This document shows positions 32,993-41,372 of a stretch of 64,000 nucleotides of DNA, one piece after another (within the stretch, counting starts at the first letter, position 1; each line of letters begins with the position of its first letter). Under the pieces are notes generated by a model, which worked only from the letters and a program-made list of their open reading frames with translations, did not search any database and had not been told where the DNA came from. A program made the position numbers and the translations under genes. This DNA is from LMUY01 sp965199095. Lineage in GTDB: Bacteria; Pseudomonadota; Alphaproteobacteria; Acetobacterales; Acetobacteraceae. The DNA is taken from assembly GCA_965199095.1 (NCBI GenBank), contig CBDAQM010000001.1:106615-170614 (forward strand). The letters run 5' to 3'.

Positions 32993-33721
32993 CTATTTGT
33001 ATTGTGTTGCCGCCAGGTCGCTCAAGCTGATGCCGGATGCGATGTCCTGCTTCTGCCGGGCATCTCCGGCGTCGATCGCCATCGCCCGCGGCACGACCTC
33101 TGCCACACGGTCAAACGGCACGAACACGAGTCCGGCCTCATCCGCCGCCACCAAGTCGCCTGCGTCCACCGTGATCCCGGCAATGCGGACCCGGCCATTG
33201 ATCTCGACGGTCTGCAAGCGCCACTTGCCCGTGATCGGCGTCACGCCCCGGGACCAAATGGGAAAGCCGCAGGCAGCCGAGGCTTGCGGGTCGCGATGGG
33301 ATCCATCGATCACCGCGCCCGCGCATCCTGAGCGTGTGCCACACTGGCGGATTGGCCACCCATATTGGACACGCCTTGCAAGCCTTCGATGACCACCACA
33401 TCGCCGGGCTCGGCGAGATTGTACGCCTCGTGCTCGCCAACCGGCCGGCTTTGAAGCGGCGGCGGCGGTCACCGTGTCCGACCGCTCGGCGTTGCGCGCG
33501 GTCACTGCCTGGCCCACCACCCGCTGCCCAGGCAAGGACGGCCGCAAGATGCTTGCGGGCACCGCAGCAAACAGGCCGAGATCGTCCATCGCGTCGGACA
33601 ACGTGCCCGTCAGGTCTTCCAACCCCCGCAGTTGCACGAGCAGGGCCGGTTGCAGGCGAGGTAGATCGAGGCGGCGGATACAGTCGGCATGGACCCGTCC
33701 CGTCAGCGTCTTAGCAGGCAT
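32993..33721 (-). CDS. RraA-family protein (HMG/CHA aldolase-like) with internal double frameshift
   Basis: The open frame (242 aa, AAGGAAGAG before the ATG) starts and ends as an RraA/4-hydroxy-4-methyl-2-oxoglutarate aldolase-like protein: LSDAMDDLGLFA, then AGAVIDGSHRDPQASAACGF (metal-site Asp and Arg) and GDLVAADEAGLVFVP. The roughly 37 residues between about 33435 and 33320 are nonsense in this frame, while the neighbouring frame there reads AYNLAEPGDVVVIEGLQGVS and NMGGQSASVAHAQDA, the missing family segment. Two compensating indels therefore replaced the substrate/phosphate-binding loop. Activity is doubtful. RraA enzymes cleave 4-hydroxy-2-oxo acids to pyruvate. Confidence 0.75.
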   Translation of the reverse strand: MPAKTLTGRVHADCIRRLDLPRLQPALLVQLRGLEDLTGTLSDAMDDLGLFAAVPASILRPSLPGQRVVGQAVTARNAERSDTVTAAAASKPAGWRARGVQSRRARRCGGHRRLARRVQYGWPIRQCGTRSGCAGAVIDGSHRDPQASAACGFPIWSRGVTPITGKWRLQTVEINGRVRIAGITVDAGDLVAADEAGLVFVPFDRVAEVVPRAMAIDAGDARQKQDIASGISLSDLAATQYK

Positions 33722-33733
33722 CGACTCTTCCTT

Positions 33734-34209
33734 TCAGATTTGCCGCAGCGGGTTCAACCCGCTCTCCCTGGCGATATCGTGGAAGAGTTCGCGACGGCGG
33801 AAGAACCATCTTGCATCGCCGCTTGCCACGATATTGCGATACGCGACGGCGACGGCTGGCCCGGATGCGGAGTCCCGAACCACAAGGAAGTTGGATGTCA
33901 CCTGCGCGACCGTGCCCTGGAGCTTAATGACGTGATGTCGACGATCATTTCCTCGCCGTTGCCAACGCCTGATATCGGGAGCGATGTGCCCTCGGAGAAG
34001 GTTATCGTTGTGCCGATGAGCGTCCCGGCCGGAATGCACCATGTCGGTTTCTTCAGGTGCAGCCGGACCATCCCGGAATGGTCTGCAACGACGGCAAGCA
34101 TAACGTGCCCCAAGGATGCCTCGCCGCGGATTTGGCAGGTTATGGTCCCGCCAAGAGGGCGACTGGCCTGCCATGGCGCCGGAGCGGCCGAAGCCGTGGA
34201 GCGGGACAT
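33734..34209 (-). pseudogene. Unrecognised protein, probably frameshifted
   Basis: From ATG 34209 the frame reads smoothly (VMLAVVADHSGMVRLHL, IPAGTLIGTTITFSEGTSLP, GEEMIVDIT) and stops at 33898. The overlapping frame takes over near 33930 with IKLQGTVAQVTSNFLVVRDS, AVAVAYRNIVASGDARWFFR and ends at 33734. Joined, they would make a protein of about 158 aa with no family I know. It begins 13 bp after the helicase gene, so it may belong to the same acquired segment. It may instead be two unrelated frames; confidence is low. Confidence 0.35.
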
Positions 34210-34222
34210 CTAATCAGACGCT

Positions 34223-36496
34223 TTAACTCCGTAGCGAAGCTGGCCATCGGCCCAGCATGTCCGCAGCGAGGGCGGGCAGCGACTGCGCGTCGATGCGTTC
34301 CGAGGCATACGCAGCGCAGAGCAGACCTTCGTCAAGGAACGCGTCGTATTTGTCTGACAGCTTTGCGGAGACCAGTTCTGCCAACTCCAGCGGGTCCGGG
34401 GCTGGCGAGGCGGCGAGCACCGACAGCGCCTCCCGCAATGCGGAAGCCCGGCCCACCTCCACGGCGATCGCTAATCCAAGCGGCTCCGGTTCAAGCGCCG
34501 AGCGGGTCAGGGCGAGCAGCAGGGCCGTCTGCCGGCGCGGGCCGGCCCACGGGAACACCAGGAGCCGGTCTTCGTGGCGGCATAAGCTGGAGTGCCGCAG
34601 GCCGAGGTGGTCGAAGCTGTGCCGCGCCTCGACCAGCAAGCCTGCGGCGGTCGCGTCTAGGAACGCCGGCACTGACACCTCTTGGTAGACGTTGCGCATC
34701 GCGGCAACGACACCTTCCGACGGCGGCACGGGTTCCCCGCCGAAGATCGGCGGGTTGCCCCCACCTGAGCGGACGACGACGAGTTCCTTGCGCCGAGCGT
34801 CTACCTCAATGACCTTCCATCGACGCCCCGCGAGCATGAGCATCTGGCCGACCACGAACGGTACGCAGTCGGGCACCATACCGATGCTTCTGCCGCCCGC
34901 CTCGACAACCTTGAACTCGGACGAGCCCACGAACACCGCGTAGAAGTCCCGCCCCGACGTGACGACCTCGCCCTGCCTACCGGGCAGCAGCGTCCCGTCC
35001 GGCGCCTGCTCCAGCAGCGCCACGTCGGGATGCCCCATCCGGCGGAGCACCCGGACGTACATCGCCTGATCGAGGGCGTCGAAGACCCCGCTCCCCACCA
35101 GGTGCTTCCATCCCTGCCCGGCGGTGATGCCGCCGTGCTGCACCACCAGCGCCAGGATCTGGTGGATCAGGGTGGAGAGATGCAGCCGTCCCGGGGAGGG
35201 CGGCTCGTTCCAGCGCTGCAGCATCAGTGCAAGCATCGCGACCGACTGCACCGTCTCGCGCCGCAGGGCGTCCAGCGGGTGCAGGCCCGAGCCCAGCGGT
35301 TGCTCCTTGACGTAGACCCGCATGACCGCGGACTGCCCGGCACGGCGCCCCGACCGGCCGAGCCGCTGCCGCATCCCCGACACGGTGTGGCCGGGTCCGA
35401 GTTGCGCCACGGAATCGATGTGGCCGACGTCGATGCCGAGTTCGAGGGTGGTGGTGCAGACGATGGTCGCCGGACGCGTGGTGTCCTTCATCCGGCGCTC
35501 GGCCTCTTCGCGGTGCTCGCGCGAGAGATTGCCGTGGTGGGCGAAGAACTCCTCCGGGACGTGGCGCGCCTCCGTCAGGGCGGAGAGCCCGACTGTCGTC
35601 GTCTCCACCCGGCCGCGAGACCCGGCGAAGATCAGCCCTCGCTTGCCCCGCAGGGTCTCAAACAGGTGCCTCGTCACGGCGGCCTCAGCCGTCCTGCCCG
35701 CGTCGGCGCCCTCCCTCGGGGTTGCGGCGGGCTTCGGGCCCACCACGCGCTCGGGTTCGACGTAGCCCCGGACCTGGAGCAGAACGGACGCCTTGCCTGA
35801 TTCACTCGGGAGGACCTTCACGGCATCAGGTTCGAGCGGGCGCAGGAAGCGCCGCGGCGAGTCCTCGTCCGCGAGCGTGGCGGAGAGGCCCACGCGGGCG
35901 ACGCGGCGCCCGGCCGCGATCTCCAGGCGATGCAGGATGGATTGCAGCTGCTTGCCACGCGCCGAGTCCATGAAGGCGTGCATCTCGTCCACGACGAAGT
36001 AGGACGTGCTGCAGAACAGCCTGCGAATTTCCGGGCCCTTTCGGACCATCATGGCCTCGAGCGACTCCGGCGTAATGAGCAGCACGCCGGAGGGTTTGCG
36101 TACCGCGCGCGCCCTGGCTGCCTGGCTGGCATCGCCGTGCCACTTGGTGACCGCTAGGCCGACCTCGTCGCAGAGGCCCTCCATGCGGCTGAACTGGTCG
36201 TTGATGAGGGCGCGGAGCGGGCTGATGTAGACCGCGTCGAACCCCGTGCCGGCTGCCCGGTCCACCGAGGCCAGGCGCGAGACGATGGGCAGGAAGGCGG
36301 CTTCCGTCTTGCCGCTTGCGGTGCTGGCGGAGATGATCAGGTCACGGTCGCCGGCCAGCAGCAGGGGAATGGAACTCTCCTGGATGTCGCGCAGGCCCGT
36401 CCACCCCTGCTTCCATATCCAGCGCCGGACGTTTTCGTGCAGCAAGTCGAACGAGGACGACTGTCCTCCGCCAGCGCCAACCCCAGCTTCGGTCAC
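34223..36496 (-). CDS. Lhr-like DEAD/DEAH superfamily 2 helicase
   Basis: ATP-dependent helicase (757 aa). Motif I is SASTASGKTEAA (57-64), motif II VVDEMHAF (DEMH, 170-173), motif III GLSATLAD (205-207), motif V CTTTLELGIDVG and motif VI RQRLGRSGRRAG (377-385). A roughly 370-residue C-terminal region follows, including VFVGSSEFKVVEAGGRSIG, an Lhr/ski2-like extension; full-size Lhr is about twice as long. GTG at 36496 overlaps (GTGA) the TGA of a vanished upstream gene ending LVPFKM. Its DNA interrupts an amidase gene, so it was acquired. Helicases of this size occur in phage-defence and DNA-repair islands, but no partner is present to say which. Confidence 0.88.
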   Translation of the reverse strand: MTEAGVGAGGGQSSSFDLLHENVRRWIWKQGWTGLRDIQESSIPLLLAGDRDLIISASTASGKTEAAFLPIVSRLASVDRAAGTGFDAVYISPLRALINDQFSRMEGLCDEVGLAVTKWHGDASQAARARAVRKPSGVLLITPESLEAMMVRKGPEIRRLFCSTSYFVVDEMHAFMDSARGKQLQSILHRLEIAAGRRVARVGLSATLADEDSPRRFLRPLEPDAVKVLPSESGKASVLLQVRGYVEPERVVGPKPAATPREGADAGRTAEAAVTRHLFETLRGKRGLIFAGSRGRVETTTVGLSALTEARHVPEEFFAHHGNLSREHREEAERRMKDTTRPATIVCTTTLELGIDVGHIDSVAQLGPGHTVSGMRQRLGRSGRRAGQSAVMRVYVKEQPLGSGLHPLDALRRETVQSVAMLALMLQRWNEPPSPGRLHLSTLIHQILALVVQHGGITAGQGWKHLVGSGVFDALDQAMYVRVLRRMGHPDVALLEQAPDGTLLPGRQGEVVTSGRDFYAVFVGSSEFKVVEAGGRSIGMVPDCVPFVVGQMLMLAGRRWKVIEVDARRKELVVVRSGGGNPPIFGGEPVPPSEGVVAAMRNVYQEVSVPAFLDATAAGLLVEARHSFDHLGLRHSSLCRHEDRLLVFPWAGPRRQTALLLALTRSALEPEPLGLAIAVEVGRASALREALSVLAASPAPDPLELAELVSAKLSDKYDAFLDEGLLCAAYASERIDAQSLPALAADMLGRWPASLRS

Positions 36497-36539
36497 ATCT
36501 TGAACGGCACGAGGTCCATGTCGACGTCATGCCCCGTGG

Positions 36540-36674
36540 AGGGGACACCAGCAGGCGAGGCTCCAGCGCCGCGACCCGCGCCAGCGCCTGCTCCGTCAAT
36601 GCCACCGGGGAGAGGCTGCCCTCCGCGAGGGCCTTCGATGCCTCCGCCAGCCCAGGCAGCGGGCCCGCGCTCAA
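36540..36674 (-). pseudogene. Amidase, N-terminal fragment
   Basis: From ATG 36674 the product reads MSAGPLPGLAEASKALAEGS, then LSPVALTEQALARVAALEP, the start of an amidase-signature enzyme, and becomes unrelated after about 44 residues (RLLVS). The ATG overlaps the stop of the AtzG-like gene (ATGA, 36671-36674). The Lys-Ser-Ser catalytic core is missing, lost where the helicase-bearing DNA joins. Confidence 0.75.
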
Positions 36675-36865
36675 GCCCGCACCGCCGGGGTCGGACGGAA
36701 CACGACGGCAGGCTCGGCGGTGTACGGAAGTGGTTCGTCCAGGATCGCCGCGCAGGCCAGCCAGCGCCGGTAGCTTTCCAGCATCACGGGCATCCGGTCC
36801 TCGGGCAGGGACAGCCCTGCCAGCTTGAGCATCATCCGCATGGTGGCTTCGGTCTCGTCTGTCAT
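36671..36865 (-). CDS. AtzG-like small subunit (DUF4089)
   Basis: A 64-aa helical protein, TMRMMLKLAGLSLPEDRMPV then MLESYRRWLA, ending EPLPYTAEPAVVFRPTP. The long amphipathic helix followed by E-P-A-x-V-F near the C-terminus is the pattern of AtzG, which binds the AtzE amidase as GatC binds GatA. It sits 10 bp after the binding-protein gene and overlaps the start of the truncated amidase. With its amidase destroyed it has probably lost its partner, unless it serves the amidase at 43285. Confidence 0.6.
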   Translation of the reverse strand: MTDETEATMRMMLKLAGLSLPEDRMPVMLESYRRWLACAAILDEPLPYTAEPAVVFRPTPAVRA

Positions 36866-36875
36866 GGCCGCATGC

Positions 36876-38495
36876 TCAGGAGACTGAGATCGGCGTCAGG
36901 TCCTGCGACCAGTTCTGCGCCTGGACGAAGCCGTGCACCTTCGGGCTCAGCCCACGCGGGTTCAGGTCGTGCGCCGCAAACAGGAACAACGCCTGGTCCA
37001 CGATCGTCTCGTGGATCTGCCGCAGCAGCGCATCCTGTTGCGCCTGGTCGAAAGTCTCGTACACCTTGGCAAATTGCGCATCCATCGCCGGGTCGCTGTA
37101 ATAGCCCCAGTTGACCCCGGCCGGCGCCACCAGCGAGGATTTCAGCAGTCGGATGAACGCGTTGTAGGGATCGAACGAGCCGTAGCTGAAGTTGATCGCC
37201 GTCACCCCGCGCCCCAACGGGCTCTTGGCGCCGGAGTGCCACACGTCAATCAATGCGCTCCAGTCATAGACCTCGAAATCCACGTCCAGGTAGATCTCCT
37301 TCAGGTTCTGCTGCAGGAACTCGTTCATCGGCAGCGGCTGCATCTGGCCGGAGCCGGATGTCGAGATCCCCACCTTGGTGTGCAACCGCTTGTTCGGGCC
37401 ATACCCCGCCTCGGTCATGAGCTTGCGCGCCGCATCCACGTCCAACACGAGCTTGAAGCTCGGCGTGCCGTGCCAGGGGTTCCCTGGCGGCACCAGGCCG
37501 GCGCCTTCCAGCATCAGCCCGCCCAGCAGCTCCTTCAATCCGGCGCGGTCGATGCCGAGGTTGGCCGCCTTGCGCACCCGGATGTCGTTCCAGGGCGACC
37601 CGTCGACGCGCGAGAAATGCCACGTCCAGTTATGCGGGTAGGTGTTGGTCACGATCTTGAAGCCGGCCGCTTTCAGGCTGTCCACTGCGTCCGGCGGCGG
37701 CGCCTCCACGAAATCCACCTGGCCGGCCCGCAGGGCCGCCACCCGCGTGTTCGGCTCCGGCAGCGGCAGCAGGGTCAGCGTCGCGCATTTCGGCACGCGG
37801 GTCTTGTCCCAGTAGTCCTCATTGCGCGACATCACGCAGCGCTCGCGCAGGTTAAACGTCTGCAGCTTCCACGGGCCGGTGCCCACCGCCTTTTGCAGGT
37901 AGGTATCCCAGTTCTTCCCCGCCGCTTCCCAGGCGCCCTGGTGCGTGATCCCGACCCAGACCACCCCGTACGGCACCGTGCTGTCGACGATGTTCGTCTC
38001 GAGCCAGAAATTGTTCGGCCCGTCCGAGCCCCAGGACGTCAGCGTGGGCATCCGCAGCCCGACCTGGGCGGCGGCCCGCGTGTCGAAGAACGGCGACTCC
38101 TTTTTGAACGCCCGGTCGAACGAGAACGCCAAATCCGCCGGCGTGAGGACGTGGCCGTCATGGAACTTGACGCCCTCACGAATCATGAACTGCCACCGCT
38201 TGGAGTTGCCTGGATCGATCTTCCACGACGTCGCAAGGCACGGGATCAGCTCCGAGGGCTGATCGGCCTTGGTTAGGTCCCACATGATGAGCTGATCGTA
38301 GAGCGTGATCCCCATGAAGCGCTGCCCCTCGGCGCCCTGGTCCGGGCAGCCGTTCGACAGCGGCACGGCCGAGGCGGTCATCCCCACCCGCAGCGCGCCG
38401 CCGGGCGCCTGCGCCCGGGCCAGGTCCCACCCCAGGGCCGAGGGGGCGAGCACCATCGCGGTCGCGGCCTGCATGAACGTCCGGCGTGTCGTCAT
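36876..38495 (-). CDS. ABC transporter substrate-binding protein, family 5 (oligopeptide type)
   Basis: Periplasmic binding protein of 539 aa. The N-terminus MTTRRTFMQAATAMVLAPSA has a twin-arginine-type signal. It contains WQFMIREGVKFHDGHVLTPA, the SBP family 5 signature, and DIRVRKAANLGIDRAGL. It closes the transporter operon, 20 bp after the DppC-like permease. A close paralog (46264-47877) with the same PPPDAxDxLKAxG and YPHxWxxxxxxxxGSP segments lies beyond the amidases. The ligand is probably a small amide, peptide or ureido compound, judged from the hydrolases alongside. Confidence 0.93.
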   Translation of the reverse strand: MTTRRTFMQAATAMVLAPSALGWDLARAQAPGGALRVGMTASAVPLSNGCPDQGAEGQRFMGITLYDQLIMWDLTKADQPSELIPCLATSWKIDPGNSKRWQFMIREGVKFHDGHVLTPADLAFSFDRAFKKESPFFDTRAAAQVGLRMPTLTSWGSDGPNNFWLETNIVDSTVPYGVVWVGITHQGAWEAAGKNWDTYLQKAVGTGPWKLQTFNLRERCVMSRNEDYWDKTRVPKCATLTLLPLPEPNTRVAALRAGQVDFVEAPPPDAVDSLKAAGFKIVTNTYPHNWTWHFSRVDGSPWNDIRVRKAANLGIDRAGLKELLGGLMLEGAGLVPPGNPWHGTPSFKLVLDVDAARKLMTEAGYGPNKRLHTKVGISTSGSGQMQPLPMNEFLQQNLKEIYLDVDFEVYDWSALIDVWHSGAKSPLGRGVTAINFSYGSFDPYNAFIRLLKSSLVAPAGVNWGYYSDPAMDAQFAKVYETFDQAQQDALLRQIHETIVDQALFLFAAHDLNPRGLSPKVHGFVQAQNWSQDLTPISVS

Positions 38496-38515
38496 TCAAA
38501 ATTCCTCAGTTGATG

Positions 38516-39430
38516 TCAGCTTCGCACGTCCATGGCCGAGCGGACTCCGTCGCTCGCCATGTTGAAGCAAAGGCTGGTGATGAAGATGCACAGCCCGGGC
38601 AGGATCGACAACACCGGCTGCGAGTAGATCGCCGTGCGCAGCGTGTTCAGCATGAGGCCCCATTCGGCCTCCGGCGGCCGCGTGCCAAGCCCCAGGAACG
38701 AGAGCCCCGCCGCAAGGATCATGGACACGCTGATCAGGCTGGTCGCGTAGACGAAGATCGGGCCCAGCACGTTCGGCAACACGTGCACGCGCACGATCAC
38801 CCATGGCCCGGCGCCGCTCGCCCGTGCGGATTCCACGTAGTCCAGGTTTCGCACCCCGGTCGTCACCGTCTCCGCCACCCGGATGATCTGCGGGATGAAC
38901 ACCAGGCTCAATGACAGGATCGCGTTGAAGATGCCGGCCCCCAGCGCCCCGCTGATCGCAACCGCCAGCAGCACGGAGGGAAAGGCGTAGAATACGTCCG
39001 TCGTGCGCATGATCGCCATGTTCACCCAGCCACCGGCGAACCCGGCGACGATGCCCAGCACCCCGCCCACCACGAGGGAGATCAGCACGGGCGTGATCCC
39101 GATGAACCACGACAGCCGGCCGCCGTATAGCAGCCGCGACAGCATGTCCCGCCCCAACTCGTCCGTGCCGAGCACGTGCCCCATGTAACCCGGCGGCTTC
39201 AAGCGGCGCAGCATGCTCGCCTGGTAGGGGTCGTACGGCGCGATGTATGGCGCGAGCAGGATGGCGAGCAGCATCACCAGGAGCACCGCCGCGCACACGA
39301 CCGCCACCGGGTCACGCGACAGCCGCTTCAGGACGCCGGCCCAGTAGCCGCGCCGCACCCGCGCCGCGGGCTGCGGCTGCAGCGCCAGCTCCACCTGGGC
39401 CGCGGACATCGTCTCGCTCGCGGGGCTCAT
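38516..39430 (-). CDS. ABC transporter permease, DppC type
   Basis: Inner-membrane permease of 304 aa with an N-terminal cytoplasmic stretch (ARVRRGYWAGVLKRLSRD) before the first helix, YIAPYDPYQASMLRRLKPPG (OppC/DppC N-terminal domain), HVLGTDELGRDMLSRLLYG and the EAA loop EAAR-like ESARASGAGPWVIVRVHVLP. ATGA overlap with the DppB-like gene fixes the start at 39430. Confidence 0.93.
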   Translation of the reverse strand: MSPASETMSAAQVELALQPQPAARVRRGYWAGVLKRLSRDPVAVVCAAVLLVMLLAILLAPYIAPYDPYQASMLRRLKPPGYMGHVLGTDELGRDMLSRLLYGGRLSWFIGITPVLISLVVGGVLGIVAGFAGGWVNMAIMRTTDVFYAFPSVLLAVAISGALGAGIFNAILSLSLVFIPQIIRVAETVTTGVRNLDYVESARASGAGPWVIVRVHVLPNVLGPIFVYATSLISVSMILAAGLSFLGLGTRPPEAEWGLMLNTLRTAIYSQPVLSILPGLCIFITSLCFNMASDGVRSAMDVRS

Positions 39431-40380
39431 GTGCGCTTGATGCGCGGGTCGAGCGCCGTCTGCATCAGGTCCACCAGAAGGTTGAGCGCCACGAAGAACA
39501 GCGCCAGCACCAGGATCGTCCCCTGCAGCACCGGGATGTCACGCTGGAAGATGGCGCTGTTGAGCAGGAAGCCCGTGCCGGGCCAGCTGAACACCGTCTC
39601 CACGAGGATCGAGCCCCCCATCAAGTAGCCCAATTGCAGCCCCATGACCGACAGCGCGTTCGGCGCCGCGTTCTTCACCACGTGCAGGAAGATGTTGCGC
39701 GGCAGCATCCCCTTGCCGCGCAGGGTGTTCACGAAATCCTGGTTCAGGGTTTCCGCCACCACGCCCCGGACCGTCCGGGTGATGATCCCCATCGGGATCA
39801 CGCTCAGCGTCACCGCCGGCAGGATCAGGAATTGCAGGTGCCCCCAATCCCAGGCCCAATTGCTGTCCCCGCCGGGCCCCGCACCCATGGCCGGCAGCGC
39901 GCCAAGGCTCACGCTGAAGACGATCACCATCACCATGCCGAGCCAGTAATGCGGGATCGACACGCCCGCGACCGCGAAGCTGGTGGCCGCCCGGTCTACC
40001 CAGGTGCCGCGGAACGCCCCCGCCAGCCCGCCCAGCCCCAGCCCCAGCACGAACCCGATCAGCGACGCTGTCACCGCAAGCCGCAGCGTGTTCACCACCG
40101 CCGGCGCCAAATCCGACCACACCGGCCTGCCCGTCGCCAATGACCGGCCCAAATCCCCCTGCACGATATGCAGCAGCCACAGCCCGAACTGCACCGGCAA
40201 CGGCTTGTCCAGCCCGTATTCATGCCGCACCGCCTCCACCACCGCCTGCGGCGCGTCGGGGGGAACGATCGCATTGACCGGGTCGCCCGGTGCGATGTGC
40301 ACTAGCATGAAGCACACCAGGCTGACGCCCAGCGCGATCGGGATCGCATACAACACCCGGCGCACCAGATAATAGATCAT
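39427..40380 (-). CDS. ABC transporter permease, DppB type
   Basis: Inner-membrane permease of 317 aa starting MIYYLVRRVLYAIPIALGVS with PGDPVNAIVP, LDKPLPVQFGLWLLHIVQGD, LGRSLATGRPV and the EAA region TLRGKGMLPRNIFLHVVKNA. Start 40380 overlaps the stop of the upstream ATPase gene by ATGA; the longer frame to 40482 is a shadow. It forms the channel with the DppC-like subunit. Confidence 0.93.
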   Translation of the reverse strand: MIYYLVRRVLYAIPIALGVSLVCFMLVHIAPGDPVNAIVPPDAPQAVVEAVRHEYGLDKPLPVQFGLWLLHIVQGDLGRSLATGRPVWSDLAPAVVNTLRLAVTASLIGFVLGLGLGGLAGAFRGTWVDRAATSFAVAGVSIPHYWLGMVMVIVFSVSLGALPAMGAGPGGDSNWAWDWGHLQFLILPAVTLSVIPMGIITRTVRGVVAETLNQDFVNTLRGKGMLPRNIFLHVVKNAAPNALSVMGLQLGYLMGGSILVETVFSWPGTGFLLNSAIFQRDIPVLQGTILVLALFFVALNLLVDLMQTALDPRIKRT

Positions 40381-41372
40381 GCCGCGTCCCGCTCGCCAGC
40401 GGCCACCAGGTCCGGCACATGGATGCAGCGCGCCGCCCGCTCCGGCACCGGCCGCCGCGGCGGCGGCACCGCAGCCAGGCACGCCGGCTCAACCTCCGGG
40501 CAACGCGGGGCGAAGGCGCAACCCTTGGGCAGGTGCTCCAGATTGGGTGGCGCGCCAGGGATCGTGGTCAGCCGCGTGCCTCGCACCCCGGCATGCACCG
40601 TCGCGCCCAGCAAGCCCCGCGCATAGGGATGCAGCGGCTCCTGCATCAGGGCGGCCACCGGCCCTTCCTCGATGAACCGCCCGGCGTACATCACGGCCAC
40701 CCGGTCCGCGATCTCGCCCGCCACGCCCAGATCATGCGTCACGAAAATCACTCCCATGCCCATCTCCACCTGCAACTGCCGCAGCAGCAGCAGGATTTGG
40801 ATCTGCACCGTCGCATCCAGCGCCGTGGTGGGCTCGTCCGCCAACAGCAGCTTCGGCCGGCACGACAGCGCGATGGCGATCATCGCCCGCTGCCGCAACC
40901 CGCCCGACAGCTCGTGCGGGTAGGCCGCGAGCCGCCGCTTGGCCGACGGGATTTGCACCAGCTCCAGCAATTCCAACGCCCGGCGGTCGGCATCGGCACG
41001 GCTGACCCGCTCGTGCCTCTGGATGGTCTCCCGGATTTGCATGCCGACGGTGAACACCGGGTCCAGCGCCGTCATCGGCTCCTGGAAGATCATCGACACC
41101 ACGCTGCCGCGGATGTCTGCCAGGCTGCGTTCGGAGGTCGCGACCATGTCGTGGCCGCCCACCTGCACCGTGCCCGCCATCTGCGTCCGGCCCGGCGGGT
41201 TCAACCGCATCAGCGACCGCAACGTCACCGACTTGCCCGACCCGCTCTCCCCCAGGATGCACAGCGTCTCGCGCGGGGCAAGGTCGAAGCTCACGCCGTT
41301 CACCGCATGGACGGTGGCGTCCCGGGAGACGAACCGCACGACCAGGTCGCGCACGTGCACCAACGCGGCCAT
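40377..41372 (-). CDS. ABC transporter ATP-binding protein, DppD type
   Basis: ATPase of 331 aa: Walker A CILGESGSGKSVTLRSLMRL, Q-loop MIFQEPMTALDP, signature ELSGGLRQRAMIA, Walker B KLLLADEPTTALDATVQ, and the oligopeptide-type C-terminal Cys segment CAFAPRCPEVEPAC. Its ATG shares one base with the stop of the DppF-like gene (TGATG at 41374-41370). Confidence 0.94.
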   Translation of the reverse strand: MAALVHVRDLVVRFVSRDATVHAVNGVSFDLAPRETLCILGESGSGKSVTLRSLMRLNPPGRTQMAGTVQVGGHDMVATSERSLADIRGSVVSMIFQEPMTALDPVFTVGMQIRETIQRHERVSRADADRRALELLELVQIPSAKRRLAAYPHELSGGLRQRAMIAIALSCRPKLLLADEPTTALDATVQIQILLLLRQLQVEMGMGVIFVTHDLGVAGEIADRVAVMYAGRFIEEGPVAALMQEPLHPYARGLLGATVHAGVRGTRLTTIPGAPPNLEHLPKGCAFAPRCPEVEPACLAAVPPPRRPVPERAARCIHVPDLVAAGERDAA

